From contig NZ_JAPEPZ010000001.1 in NCBI RefSeq assembly GCF_026339875.1, positions 7,316,001 through 7,380,000 on the forward strand: a DNA stretch of 64,000 bases, written 5' to 3'. The stretch is from Streptomyces sp. NBC_01571 (lineage in GTDB: Bacteria; Actinomycetota; Actinomycetes; Streptomycetales; Streptomycetaceae). Positions 33,927 to 42,669 of this stretch are shown here, one piece after another; position 1 is the first letter of the stretch; each line of letters opens with the position of its first letter. Made by a program: the position numbers and the translations under genes. The notes beneath the pieces were generated by a model that was not told where the DNA came from, did no database searches, and saw only the letters and a program-made list of their open reading frames with translations.

Positions 33927-36355
33927 GCTCGCACCCCATTAACCCTGTAGAACGCCTTGAGGACCTTGTCTACCTCACGGCCCGTGGCTACTGGGTCAGC
34001 AGACACAGGAACGTTCACGTTAATTTCCACGGTGGCCGGGCCGGCACCAATTCCAGCGTACGAATAGGTCGGCTTGGCCGTAAGGCTGCTGTCGAAACTT
34101 GCGGTCAAGGTGTCACCGAGACCAGCACCAGCACGCTTAACAGGTGCCACCTTCTCCAGCCCCTTAACGAGACCCTGGATGGTGTATTTACCAATTTCCG
34201 CGAACACCCTGGATGGCGAATGGATGCCGAGAGCATTCTTAGCCGCACTGACAGCGTTAGACACAACCTGCCTAGCCTGGCTGGCAAGGTTTCCTGCCAT
34301 GCTCAGAATGCCGTTGACCATGCCTCGCATAAGGTTGGCACCCGCGCTGTATAGCCAAGAGCCAGCACCGGACAGAGCGCCGGTTACCCGACCCCTGATG
34401 CCGGATACCTGAGACATCACGTTAGCGATACCAGAAATAACCCGCTGTTTGATACCCTCCCAAGTTGTTGAGAGGTAGCTCTTTACCGCGCTCCAAGCGC
34501 CATTCCAAGCACCCTTGATAGCAGACAGCTTGGTTGAAATGCTGTTCGCAATTTCGATGAGCTTGTTGACGATAAGGGTACGTACGGATATCCAAACAGT
34601 GTTGGCAATATCCTTGACCTTCTGCCAAGAGCTGTTCCAAGCATCCTTGATGCCACCCAAGAAGACCTTTAGCTGAACACCAATAGCGCCGGTGAATAGC
34701 TTGAAGAGGCCCTGAATTTGCTCCCAGATGCCGCCGAACACGTTCTTAATGCCGGTCCAGACCTTCTCCCAGTCACCTGAGATAAGACCAGTAACAATTT
34801 GAATGAGACCCTTTAGTGTCTGTAGAGCACCGCCTACGTACTGCTGGATACCCTCCCAGGCACGCGAGACGCTTTCCATGATGCCTTCTCCGTGCCTGTC
34901 CCAGAATTCCTGAACACGCTGAACAAAGGCACCAACGAGAAGCTTAATTTCCTCGATGATGGGAGCAACCTTGGTCTTGATGGCCTCAAAAGCACCGGTG
35001 ACCTTGTCACGGAACCATTCGCTCTTAACCCATGCAACAGCCAGGATGGCAACGAGACCAGCAATGGCCAGTACAACCAAACCGACCGGGTTAGCCAGCA
35101 TGGCAATGTTCATTGCCCACTGTGCTGCGGCAGCAAGACCGAGGGCTACGGCAAGAGCTGTCAGGCCGATAGCCAGAGGCTTAAGAAAGTCCTTGTTCTC
35201 AGAAGCCCAAGTAGCGAACTTCTCCAGGGCAGGCAGGACCTTATCGGCAATGAACTTAACCAGTGCCGTTTCTACCTTGCGCTTGAACTGCTCAATTTTG
35301 GTGGCTGCGTTGTCTCGCAGCGTCTTACCCATGTCGTCAGCAGCACCGCCGACCTTACCGAGGTCTGACACCGCCTCTGATGGGTCGATAGCCATAAGGG
35401 CACGCTGCATATCCTCGGACTTGGTGCCGAACAGGGCAAGAGCCGCTGCATTGCGGTCAGCAGGGTCCTTAATTTTCCTCAGACCATCAAAGACCTTGTC
35501 CAGGGCAAGCTTTGCCTTAGGGCCGCCCTCCACAAAGACCTTCTGCATTTCCTTGCCGTTCAGACCAACGGCCTTGAATGCGGCATCAACCTTCTCACCG
35601 CCACCCTGTGCGATGAGGACGAATTCCTTAAGGCTGTCCGCGACCACGTCAGTATCACGCGCACCGGCTTTCATGCCCTGCGAAAGGATGCCGGTAGCGT
35701 CAATAGCCGATAGACCCATCTGACGGAACTGTGTTGAATATTCGTTGAAGGTGTCCAGAAGGTCATCTGCCCTCGGACCCATCGTCTGAAAGCCACGCGT
35801 CAGTACGTCGAATGCTTCCTTACCGTTCTTTGCAAGACCGGTCTTCATCATCTGACCGACAGCATTGGTTGCCTGGCCTAGGTCCACTTCAAAGACGTTG
35901 GCTAGGTCCAGGGCATTGGTAGCGATGGACTTAATTTGCTTGATGCTCGCACCAGGTGGGACGAGACCAGCGGTCATAACCGCCCGGATACCGTCGGCTG
36001 CCTGCTGGAAGTCGGTGGAGATGGCATCGCTGTAAAGCTCTCCAGCTACCTTTCCGACCTTCTTAGCGACTGCTGGGGTAGCGCCTAGCTGTGCCTCAAG
36101 GCGAGAAGTAATTTTGGACTTCTCCATCGCCTGGCCGATACCGACCACAAGGGCCGCGCCGAGGGCTGCACCCGCTCCTAGGGCCGCCGGGCCGGCAAGC
36201 TCTCTAAGGCTGGTCAGAGCCTGTCCAACGTGCTGTCGGGCGCTCTGTGCGATGCCTCTTAGACCCTGCTGGGTCTGCTGTGCTGCGGACCTGATGCCGC
36301 TGGTTAGGTTACGGGTGTTCGCGAGAACATTAACCGTGATGTTATTGCGTGCCAT
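33923..36355 (-). CDS. Tail tape measure protein
   Basis: This is the largest phage gene, 810 residues. It has a coiled N-terminal half (the TP901-type core with PAVAKKVGKVAGELYSDAISTD and GLQTMG/TGILSQGMKAG motifs), a hydrophobic segment near residue 400 (LALGLAAAAQWAMNIAMLANPVGLVVLAIAG, two helices) and a repeated Trp-rich region (IKNVFGGIWEQIQGLF, WNSSWQKVKDIANTVW) typical of tape measures. Its length would correspond to a tail of roughly 120 nm by the usual 1.5 angstrom per residue rule (inference). The ATG follows AGGAGATG 13 nt upstream. Confidence 0.92.
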   Translation of the reverse strand: MARNNITVNVLANTRNLTSGIRSAAQQTQQGLRGIAQSARQHVGQALTSLRELAGPAALGAGAALGAALVVGIGQAMEKSKITSRLEAQLGATPAVAKKVGKVAGELYSDAISTDFQQAADGIRAVMTAGLVPPGASIKQIKSIATNALDLANVFEVDLGQATNAVGQMMKTGLAKNGKEAFDVLTRGFQTMGPRADDLLDTFNEYSTQFRQMGLSAIDATGILSQGMKAGARDTDVVADSLKEFVLIAQGGGEKVDAAFKAVGLNGKEMQKVFVEGGPKAKLALDKVFDGLRKIKDPADRNAAALALFGTKSEDMQRALMAIDPSEAVSDLGKVGGAADDMGKTLRDNAATKIEQFKRKVETALVKFIADKVLPALEKFATWASENKDFLKPLAIGLTALAVALGLAAAAQWAMNIAMLANPVGLVVLAIAGLVAILAVAWVKSEWFRDKVTGAFEAIKTKVAPIIEEIKLLVGAFVQRVQEFWDRHGEGIMESVSRAWEGIQQYVGGALQTLKGLIQIVTGLISGDWEKVWTGIKNVFGGIWEQIQGLFKLFTGAIGVQLKVFLGGIKDAWNSSWQKVKDIANTVWISVRTLIVNKLIEIANSISTKLSAIKGAWNGAWSAVKSYLSTTWEGIKQRVISGIANVMSQVSGIRGRVTGALSGAGSWLYSAGANLMRGMVNGILSMAGNLASQARQVVSNAVSAAKNALGIHSPSRVFAEIGKYTIQGLVKGLEKVAPVKRAGAGLGDTLTASFDSSLTAKPTYSYAGIGAGPATVEINVNVPVSADPVATGREVDKVLKAFYRVNGVRA

Positions 36356-36370
36356 GACGTTAGACCTAGG

Positions 36371-36514
36371 TCATCTCCTTTTCTGTCGCTCGATGTTCTT
36401 GTTGTGAACCTTGATGAAGGCGTCTCTTTCTCGCAGCGTTAGGCTCTCGTATTCGCTGGGAGGAATGCCGAGGTTAAGGCAAAAGGCTGCCTTAACCTCG
36501 GCGCGCTCCTTCAT
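36371..36514 (-). CDS. Tail assembly chaperone, downstream (frameshift) segment
   Basis: This 47-codon frame overlaps the upstream chaperone stop (TGATG) and is in the -1 frame. It contains LGIPPSEYESLTLRERDAFI, the motif found in the extension part of tail assembly chaperones. It is probably expressed mainly as a -1 frameshift fusion with the preceding gene, although the ATG at 36,514 also allows separate initiation. Confidence 0.8.
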   Translation of the reverse strand: MKERAEVKAAFCLNLGIPPSEYESLTLRERDAFIKVHNKNIERQKRR

Positions 36515-36768
36515 CACTTCTCGGAATTTGGGTCCGAGGTCTCACCCATAGCACCAATGAAGGTCATGATGGTCTTAAACGAGGTGTCCTCGGCGTTTGA
36601 CCAAGTGAACTTAGGGTTCTCGCGCTTCATAGCCACCCAATAAATTGCGGTGAACAGAGGGCCCTTAGGCGCGTCTTCATCAGCCAGCTTGTCAATAGCA
36701 AGGCCCGACTTCTGCTCGATGATGGTGACCTCCTTCATTGAGAGGTCTTCAATGCTGAACTTTTCCAT
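36371..36768 (-). CDS. Tail assembly chaperone -1 frameshift fusion (about 132 aa)
   Basis: The heptamer CCCAAAT, read as C CCA AAT in the upstream frame, lies at 36,532-36,526, five codons before the stop. It fits the X XXY YYZ rule for -1 ribosomal slippage. Slipping gives 81 residues of the first protein, then F-R-E-V and the 47-residue extension. Siphophage tail assembly chaperones (lambda gpG/gpGT) universally use this device; both short and long forms bind the tape measure during tail assembly. Confidence 0.85.
36514..36768 (-). CDS. Tail assembly chaperone, short form
   Basis: This 84-residue acidic protein is the lambda gpG equivalent by position: after the major tail protein and gp10-like protein, directly before the tape measure. 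It carries the slippery heptamer near its end (see the fusion entry). Residues LADEDAPKGPLFTAIYWVAMKRENPKFTW are typical of actinophage chaperones, which derive from small DUF-type folds. Confidence 0.82.
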   Translation of the reverse strand: MEKFSIEDLSMKEVTIIEQKSGLAIDKLADEDAPKGPLFTAIYWVAMKRENPKFTWSNAEDTSFKTIMTFIGAMGETSDPNSEK

Positions 36769-36788
36769 GTTTGATATCTCCTAGATAT

Positions 36789-37169
36789 TTAATTGCCAAG
36801 CTGGAACTTACGGATAAGCTCGCTCAGCTCTTTCTCAATTTCCACGACAGACCTTTGTTCGTTGCTGTTAAGGGCCTTGTTCATGAAATACTTTGCTTCG
36901 ATGTTGTGGTAGTTGCCGTAGTTCTGGACACCCGCGTAAGGGACGCGAGCACCACCGGCACGCACAACGGCTTTGCTCTTTGCCTTTCCCACCCTTAGGG
37001 AAGCGGCCAGGCGTCCAGATAGCACCGGAATTAGCCCACGGGCATCCTGAGAGATGTTGGTTCCAATGCGCTGAAAGGCTTCGCTTAGGTCAGATGACTT
37101 AGCCGAGAAGCCGTTCAGGTTGGAAACCACATGTCCCAAACCCTCTAGTGTTACCTGAACGCCTGCCAT
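36789..37169 (-). CDS. HK97 gp10-like neck/tail protein
   Basis: This 126-residue protein has GRLAASLRVGKAKSKAVVRAGGARVPYAGVQNYG, a recognisable variant of the HK97 gp10/minor tail (GRLRxSI ... YAxxVEFG) signature. The family supplies a head-tail or tail-completion component. Its position after the major tail protein is unusual, since it normally precedes it. Confidence 0.72.
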   Translation of the reverse strand: MAGVQVTLEGLGHVVSNLNGFSAKSSDLSEAFQRIGTNISQDARGLIPVLSGRLAASLRVGKAKSKAVVRAGGARVPYAGVQNYGNYHNIEAKYFMNKALNSNEQRSVVEIEKELSELIRKFQLGN

Positions 37170-37172
37170 GAA

Positions 37173-37583
37173 TTACGCTCCGGTCGTTACCTTGGTAGGC
37201 TCACCGGTGCAGTCAAGACGGTATTCAAAGGTGAATGTCTCGTTAGCCGTACCACCGATAGACGGCTTACGACCGACACGAACAGAACCCGTGAAATGTG
37301 GCTGCGTAGTAGACGCAACGGCATTGCCGTGAGGGGCAAAGACATAGGCCACCTCTAGGCCAGTGTTGTCCCATAGGTAAGACCAGAAAGATGCACTGTC
37401 GGTGCTCTGTACAGCCTCACCCTCGAAGAACCACTGAACGGCGCCACCGGCCGCAGCATCTGCGAATGTGGTGAAGTCTCCGTCTGCATCCTCGTTGTTT
37501 AGCGTCGCGGAACCGATATCCGCCTGGTAGTCGGTGTCCTCGAACTTTAGGGTCAACGACTTACCCTTAATACGTGCGCTCAT
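37173..37583 (-). CDS. Major tail (tube) protein
   Basis: This 136-residue beta-rich protein has GKSLTLKFEDTDYQADIGSATLNNEDADGDFTTFADAAAGGAVQWFFEGEAV, a pattern of actinophage tail-tube proteins; only the tube subunit is expected at this position and size. It is 1 nt from the preceding gene, inside the late operon. Confidence 0.75.
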   Translation of the reverse strand: MSARIKGKSLTLKFEDTDYQADIGSATLNNEDADGDFTTFADAAAGGAVQWFFEGEAVQSTDSASFWSYLWDNTGLEVAYVFAPHGNAVASTTQPHFTGSVRVGRKPSIGGTANETFTFEYRLDCTGEPTKVTTGA

Positions 37584-37964
37584 TTAATTTGTACCTCCTA
37601 GTACGATGTTTGATGTGATGCGAATAGTTGAACCGAGGTAGTTCGTGCTCTCCATCGCGTAGGGAGCGGATACCTCATCAACGTCAAAGTCGGCGTCTGC
37701 TAGTGCTAGATAAACCTGTTCTACATAGGCATCAAGGTCAGCAGAGACCTTTGGGTTTGTACCGGTATCCACGAGGCACATAATTTCCAGCTTCACAGTT
37801 ACGGCATGTTCGCCGAACTGCTGGCTTGGTGTGAGGTATGGAAGACCAGGTGTAACAATTACGAGCGGTGCTTTCGCTCGGTCGGGAATGGCTTCATAGG
37901 CTCTAATTCCCGCATCGGAAAGAACCTGCGCGACTTCCTTGCGTAGCTCTGTCAGTGCTGCCAT
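37584..37964 (-). CDS. Tail terminator-like head-tail connector
   Basis: This 126-residue protein begins with an amphipathic helix (LTELRKEVAQVLSDAGIRAYEAIPDRAKAPLVIVTPG) followed by strands, the layout of tail terminator (gpU-like) proteins that cap the tail tube and join it to the head. It shares one base with the next upstream gene stop/start (ATGA type). Confidence 0.6.
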   Translation of the reverse strand: MAALTELRKEVAQVLSDAGIRAYEAIPDRAKAPLVIVTPGLPYLTPSQQFGEHAVTVKLEIMCLVDTGTNPKVSADLDAYVEQVYLALADADFDVDEVSAPYAMESTNYLGSTIRITSNIVLGGTN

Positions 37965-38266
37965 CAGATGCCCACCACCATGTACTTCTTAAGAAGCGGG
38001 TAGGCACCAACCATTGGGTCACGAGCGACCCGGATAGGGGCGACGTCCGGAGAGATAGCAAACTGAGCAACACCGTTAGGCGCTGAACGCCTGTGGAACA
38101 GCTCAGAGCCTGTCTCCAGGGCCGCCCTATCCAAGATGGTCTGAGGGACTGTCTGAGAGCCGACGTAGGCCGTCACAAGGGCTACTGCCTCTGTCCAGCA
38201 CTGCTCAACAAAGGGGTAGTCGTCCTCGTTGCAGTTCACGTAGGCACTTAGGTTGTTCCAGTCCAT
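37964..38266 (-). CDS. Head-tail adaptor (gp6-like)
   Basis: This 100-residue mostly helical protein follows the capsid gene, as HK97 gp6-like adaptors do. The core EQCWTEAVALVTAYVGSQTVPQTILDRAALETGSELFHRRSAPNGVAQF matches the adaptor pattern (multi-helix, with an ELxxRRxAPnG motif). It binds under the portal and starts the neck. Confidence 0.75.
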   Translation of the reverse strand: MDWNNLSAYVNCNEDDYPFVEQCWTEAVALVTAYVGSQTVPQTILDRAALETGSELFHRRSAPNGVAQFAISPDVAPIRVARDPMVGAYPLLKKYMVVGI

Positions 38267-38278
38267 CAGTCATCAACC

Positions 38279-39313
38279 TCAGACCAGGTCAACGTCACAC
38301 TTGACGATGCTCTTGGCGTTGGTGATACCAACAGCCATGTAGCCGTAAAGCGAGAAGTCCTTAGTCAGGTTGATGATGTTCTCGTCCTCAAGACGGAACG
38401 GAGCGCCTGCCTGCTCCCACACCTTGAGGGCGTCAGAGGAACCGACGTAGACGGAATTGGCAGCCAGCGAAGCATCAACGACGATGGGCAGGCCGGCGAT
38501 GTTTCCCTTGCGCTTACGGGTCACGTTTCCGATGGTGTTGGAGCCATCACCGTTGATGTCGAACAGTGGTCGGCCCGCGCTGTCTACCAGGGTCGCAACC
38601 GTGGCGTAGACATCCTTGGACATGAGAACGAATTCAGCCTCAGAGCCAAAGCCGTTGTCGTGAATGAGAGCGTCAGCCTCAATTACGAGGGACATCCAGC
38701 CAGCACCCGTACCGGCCGCAAGGGTTGCGGTCTGATAGCCAGTGCCAGCAACGAGAGCGGAGCGAACAGCAGCGTTAGTAGCCTTTGCGTACTGGCGAAC
38801 CATGTGCTCAAAAGCGGTAGAAAGAAGAGGCGTACCTGAACGCTCGATAGCCTGGCGGGAAAGACTGGTGTAGCCACCGTAAGTCTTGACCGGAGCAGTA
38901 GCGTCAGTAAGCGTCACCTCAAGGTAACCAAGGTCATCACCCTCGTTTGCCTGCTCACCAACGGTGCCAGTCGCAGTGCCAAGGGTCAGGTATTCAACGC
39001 TGTTACCAGAGGCAGGCAGACCCTCCTTAGAGAACAGGTTAAGAACGTCTCGGTTCTCCTGAACAAGACGAATGTTGCTAGAGACCCAAGCGGGCTGCAC
39101 ATTGCCATCAACCGTAGTCATTCCGGTGAATGCACGGTTGTAAGTCTTCACCTTGTCGCGGGTAGAACCGGTCTGTAGACCCTTAACAAAGTCACCGGCC
39201 GAACGAATATCTAGTCCGTTGTCGGCAGGCTTGGTCTCGCCATAGGTGGCGAACCTACGCTCAAGGTCGGTTACGCGGTCGGCAACCTCCTGAGCCTCAA
39301 TGTCGTTTGACAT
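38279..39313 (-). CDS. Major capsid protein from internal start
   Basis: An AAGGAG 9 nt before an in-frame ATG inside the fusion gene would give a 344-residue product starting MSNDIEAQEV. This covers the delta domain and HK97-fold capsid without the protease. Making extra capsid relative to protease would solve the stoichiometry problem of a fusion; translation from this start is inferred. Confidence 0.55.
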   Translation of the reverse strand: MSNDIEAQEVADRVTDLERRFATYGETKPADNGLDIRSAGDFVKGLQTGSTRDKVKTYNRAFTGMTTVDGNVQPAWVSSNIRLVQENRDVLNLFSKEGLPASGNSVEYLTLGTATGTVGEQANEGDDLGYLEVTLTDATAPVKTYGGYTSLSRQAIERSGTPLLSTAFEHMVRQYAKATNAAVRSALVAGTGYQTATLAAGTGAGWMSLVIEADALIHDNGFGSEAEFVLMSKDVYATVATLVDSAGRPLFDINGDGSNTIGNVTRKRKGNIAGLPIVVDASLAANSVYVGSSDALKVWEQAGAPFRLEDENIINLTKDFSLYGYMAVGITNAKSIVKCDVDLV

Positions 39314-39775
39314 ATTTTCAAGCTCCTTAGAATTTGTAGTGTCAGCGCTGCGAACAAGCGCAACGTCTGCATTTGTGTAAGCAGGAAAAGCGACAACGGA
39401 AACTTCCTTAAGGTCGGCCTTAGTCCTGACAATTACGTCGTCTTCCATGCGGTCATTGACCGGCACGAAGCCAACGGAAAACTTGTTTAGTACGCCATCA
39501 CGGAGAAGGGTGTAAACCTCATCGCCACGTGGTGTCTTGGAGATGCGAGCCTTGATGACAAAGCCGCCCTCTGTGTCTTCGGTCTTTTCCACAATGCCAA
39601 TAGGCTCCTTGTGGTCGTAAAAAAGCTTTACGCCTGTTGGGTCACCGAAAGCCCCTCGCTCGAAACGCTCATAGACCCCGCCAAGGTCGATGGTCTCGCC
39701 GTAAGGAACGGCAATACCCTCAACAGTCCTGGTCTCGGTATCTACTGAGCGAACATCAAAATTACGTGTTTCCAT
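38279..39775 (-). CDS. Prohead protease-major capsid protein fusion (HK97 fold)
   Basis: This single 498-residue frame combines a U35-type prohead protease (residues 1-140: VEGIAVPYGETIDLGGVYERFERGAFG, FYDHKEPIG with the catalytic His, LNKFSVGFVPV with the Ser) and an HK97-fold capsid protein (about residues 220-498). A short coiled linker/delta domain (IEAQEVADRVTDLERRF) joins them. An internal ribosome-binding site (AAGGAG, 39,328-39,323) and ATG (39,313) could release capsid protein alone. It overlaps the portal gene by 14 bp. Fused protease-capsid genes are known in very small actinophages. Confidence 0.9.
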   Translation of the reverse strand: METRNFDVRSVDTETRTVEGIAVPYGETIDLGGVYERFERGAFGDPTGVKLFYDHKEPIGIVEKTEDTEGGFVIKARISKTPRGDEVYTLLRDGVLNKFSVGFVPVNDRMEDDVIVRTKADLKEVSVVAFPAYTNADVALVRSADTTNSKELENMSNDIEAQEVADRVTDLERRFATYGETKPADNGLDIRSAGDFVKGLQTGSTRDKVKTYNRAFTGMTTVDGNVQPAWVSSNIRLVQENRDVLNLFSKEGLPASGNSVEYLTLGTATGTVGEQANEGDDLGYLEVTLTDATAPVKTYGGYTSLSRQAIERSGTPLLSTAFEHMVRQYAKATNAAVRSALVAGTGYQTATLAAGTGAGWMSLVIEADALIHDNGFGSEAEFVLMSKDVYATVATLVDSAGRPLFDINGDGSNTIGNVTRKRKGNIAGLPIVVDASLAANSVYVGSSDALKVWEQAGAPFRLEDENIINLTKDFSLYGYMAVGITNAKSIVKCDVDLV

Positions 39776-40913
39776 CAGTTGGTGTATTTACCTCCATAGG
39801 TGATAGACCCTCTTCTGCTCGTACCTCGTTGACTTCCATGAATGGCTGTCCGCCGGTAGCAATGGCGTAAGTCTCATAACGGGTCTTCTTGTCCGCACGT
39901 AGCAAAGCGTCTAGCTTGAAACGCACGGTCTGACCTCTAGCGATAAGGTCAGTTAGAGCCTGCTCAATTTCAGTCAGGTAAGCCGCAAGGGTGTCCCTGA
40001 TGAAGTCGGTGTTTGCCTGCTCCAAGTTCTGATAGGTCATGCTGTTTCCGTTGACCTCGGCCAGGAGCTTTGAGGCTGGAATACCGAACATGCGGGCAAC
40101 CGAGGTGACGTCAAACTGTCGAACCTCAAGAAACTGAGCGTCAGATGGAGAGAGGAACACCGGCTGGTATTCGACGTTTCCGCCGACTACTGCCGTGCCT
40201 CGCTGTCCACCATTGGTCTCATCCCATTTGGCCTTGTAGGCCGCTGCCAGCTCGGGCGTAAGGTCCTCATCGACCTTGAGAATGCCGGTAGGTGTCGCAT
40301 TGATGCGGAACCAGTGGCCCGCATAGTCGCGGACATCGACCATGCCGGTTAGCTCTGTCTGTGCAGCCTGAATAGGGCCAATGCCATAGACGGAACCAGG
40401 AAGACGCATAAGGGACAGGTGCTTAACTTGCCAATGCTGATAGGTCCGCAGACCATTCAGCGTGCTGTAGTGATAAGTAAACCGGCCGGTTGCTTCATCC
40501 TGCTCAATGGACACGTTGTGTGGGTTGAGAACGGTGATGTTCTGGACCTTGTCCGTAGAGGTAGCGTCCGGTCCTCTGTGAAGAAGCCAATAGGCATTAC
40601 CAGTTGTGGCCATGCTGTTGACGGTTTCCTCAACAAAGGTTGCCTGTGTGCTGTCAAGGTTTGGCCTTGAGACAAGGGCATCAACACGAGACATCTCAGC
40701 ACCGCCCCGGAATACGCCGAGGGGAAGCTGAGATGCGGTATGACCGAGGATGAAGACGGCACGGTAAACAGCCGAGATGCCTAGTGCATTCTCGGCTGTG
40801 ACCGTATTAACTGTGTTGTATGGGCGGCTAGGGGCTACAGGAACGGAGCGAACGGTGTGCTCAGAACGTTCTGTGCGAAATACCCTGGACCAGAAGCCCG
40901 GCTTGTTAGTCAT
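39762..40913 (-). CDS. Phage portal protein (HK97 family)
   Basis: This 383-residue protein shows the HK97 portal family features: VTAENALGISAVYRAVFILGHTASQLPLGVF near residue 40, MATTGNAYWLLHR near residue 105, VKHLSLMRLPGSVYGIGPIQAA and the stem FDVTSVARMFGIPASKLL. It forms the dodecameric DNA entry ring. It lies between the large terminase and the capsid fusion. The intergenic 43 bp to the terminase gene contains a perfect 14-bp palindrome. Confidence 0.92.
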   Translation of the reverse strand: MTNKPGFWSRVFRTERSEHTVRSVPVAPSRPYNTVNTVTAENALGISAVYRAVFILGHTASQLPLGVFRGGAEMSRVDALVSRPNLDSTQATFVEETVNSMATTGNAYWLLHRGPDATSTDKVQNITVLNPHNVSIEQDEATGRFTYHYSTLNGLRTYQHWQVKHLSLMRLPGSVYGIGPIQAAQTELTGMVDVRDYAGHWFRINATPTGILKVDEDLTPELAAAYKAKWDETNGGQRGTAVVGGNVEYQPVFLSPSDAQFLEVRQFDVTSVARMFGIPASKLLAEVNGNSMTYQNLEQANTDFIRDTLAAYLTEIEQALTDLIARGQTVRFKLDALLRADKKTRYETYAIATGGQPFMEVNEVRAEEGLSPMEVNTPTDGNT

Positions 40914-40925
40914 TGATATATCAAT
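40912..40925. repeat. 14-bp perfect AT-rich palindrome at the portal start
   Basis: ATTGATATATCAAT is self-complementary over its full length and overlaps the portal start codon. It may be a weak operator or only chance. Confidence 0.5.
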
Positions 40926-40956
40926 TGTATGGGCGCATTCCAGAAGTGTTGCGTTT

Positions 40957-42393
40957 CTAGAAGACCTGAATACCGGGGTCCTTCATACCGTTAGCTACAT
41001 AGATGCCCATGCAAGTAGCGATAACCGCATCAATGTTATCTGCGCTGTCACTGCGGCTAATTTTCCAGCTCTCCCCAACGTTCTTCCTCGTAGCCCTCGG
41101 CATCTGATAGCTCAAGAGAGGGTCGCCAGGATGAGACACCTTGCCTTGTGTGATAAGGGCAAAGGATGTTGTGGCCACATTGGAGATGTCCGGACCAGAA
41201 GAGATAAGCCGTGTCTTGTAGCGCTTCTTCTTCAATTCCTTTTCTAGGTCACCGCCCGTGTATCTATCCATCACGTAGCAAAGCGGGTAGTGCTTCTTGA
41301 GCTGTACGCAGACCTTGACCAGGCCCTCAAGGGTCGGGTTAACCAGGCTGGCAACCAGCTCGGTATAGACAACCCCGTCAACCTTGGCGCTTGCGGTGAT
41401 GCTCGCGTATGTCCAGTCGGGCGTACGGTCGATGGAGAAGACCGGCCGAACCCCTTCTGGTAGTCCACCCTTGGCGGCCCCGTACCAACGGCTGACAGGC
41501 AGCCAGGCGCTCTGTGAGGCTACGAATTGGTTCAGGTGGTAGCGGCGTGCGTCATCCTCCGGAAGCGTCCTTACAAGGGCCTGTAGGTCTTCAACGTCAC
41601 CTCGACCACAGGCAAGAGATGGGTTGGCTGACAGGAGAGCGTCAGCATCGTCAACCTCGGCCCCTTCTGGTGCCTCCCAGCAAAAGAACCCAAAACGCTC
41701 TAGGTCAGCTTGGCCGGCACTTGCTTTCCGACCCAATTCGTAAAGGTCCTTGAGCAAAAGGCTGTTGTCGTCACCGGCCGTTGTGATGCCGAGGACCAGG
41801 CCGTTGGGACGCTCCTTGGCACCTGAGAGCATGGCTGACCACATCTCAGGCTTGGTGATGTGTACCTCGTCGTAGAGGCAGAGAGAGACAGGTACACCCT
41901 GGAGGGCAGAAGCCTTTGAGGCATAGACCTTGTAGACCCCGCCCTTAGCTGTCTTGATACCTCGGGTGTCGGTTGCCTTGGTGAACCGCTTACGCAGAGA
42001 CGCGTTGTTCTCGATGACGTGCTTTACGCGGTCATAGATGATGTTCGCCTGAACCATGTTGCTCGCTACCGAGACAACCACCGGACCAGGGTCATGCATC
42101 AGTAGGCCGTACATACCGAAGATGGCACCGAGGACGCTCTTACCGTTCTGGCGTCCCATAGAGATGACCACTTGGCGGTATCTAAGCTTGCCTGCCTTTG
42201 GGTGCCCTTCTGGGTAGACCTCAAGAGCCGCCCGGATAACCCAACGCTGCCACGGGAGAAGCTGAAACTTCTTGTCCTGGTCAGAAGCTACCCATGCCGC
42301 ATCAACGAGCCTTAGCAACCTGTCACCGGCTGATGGGAAGTCTTCTGAGAGAGACTTTGTGAAGGTGCTAGGCAGCCATGATGGCTCTGTCAT
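40957..42393 (-). CDS. Terminase large subunit
   Basis: This 478-residue packaging motor has an ATPase domain with Walker A MGRQNGKSVLGAI near residue 85 and Walker B VSLCLYDEVHI near residue 168. The nuclease domain has the acidic FSIDRTPDWTYASI near residue 310 and CYVMDRYTGGDLEKEL near residue 360. It cuts concatemeric DNA and pumps it into the prohead. Its ATG overlaps the stop of the small-subunit candidate (ATGA, 42,390-42,393). Confidence 0.95.
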   Translation of the reverse strand: MTEPSWLPSTFTKSLSEDFPSAGDRLLRLVDAAWVASDQDKKFQLLPWQRWVIRAALEVYPEGHPKAGKLRYRQVVISMGRQNGKSVLGAIFGMYGLLMHDPGPVVVSVASNMVQANIIYDRVKHVIENNASLRKRFTKATDTRGIKTAKGGVYKVYASKASALQGVPVSLCLYDEVHITKPEMWSAMLSGAKERPNGLVLGITTAGDDNSLLLKDLYELGRKASAGQADLERFGFFCWEAPEGAEVDDADALLSANPSLACGRGDVEDLQALVRTLPEDDARRYHLNQFVASQSAWLPVSRWYGAAKGGLPEGVRPVFSIDRTPDWTYASITASAKVDGVVYTELVASLVNPTLEGLVKVCVQLKKHYPLCYVMDRYTGGDLEKELKKKRYKTRLISSGPDISNVATTSFALITQGKVSHPGDPLLSYQMPRATRKNVGESWKISRSDSADNIDAVIATCMGIYVANGMKDPGIQVF

Positions 42394-42623
42394 TCATCAT
42401 CAAGGATGTCGTCAATGTCGTCACCCTGTTCCACATCCTCCGGCGCAAGGCTTCGCAAGTAGCGGTAAGTCTTGTTGTATTCAGTGACAAGAGAACCGGA
42501 CATCTTCTCATCAAGGGCCTCTGCCAGATGCTCAAGAGATGCAATGGCAGGTGCGTGCTTATCCTCGCTCAGGTAGTCGGCATCTTCGAGGTATGCCTTT
42601 GTAGCTGTCTTAAAACTTTTCAT
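42390..42623 (-). CDS. Small acidic protein, probable terminase small subunit
   Basis: This 77-residue helical protein starts with GGAGG 7 nt before the ATG and overlaps the terminase large subunit start. LEHLAEALDEKMSGSLVTEYNKTYRYLRSLAPED resembles the C-terminal oligomerisation part of P27-type small terminases, but the N-terminal DNA-binding domain is missing. Call by position; the rest of the function might be supplied by the HNH gene or an HTH protein upstream. Confidence 0.5.
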   Translation of the reverse strand: MKSFKTATKAYLEDADYLSEDKHAPAIASLEHLAEALDEKMSGSLVTEYNKTYRYLRSLAPEDVEQGDDIDDILDDE

Positions 42624-42669
42624 CCATTTTCCTCCGTATTTTTATTTGCCTCCGTGCTTCTTGGTCGGT

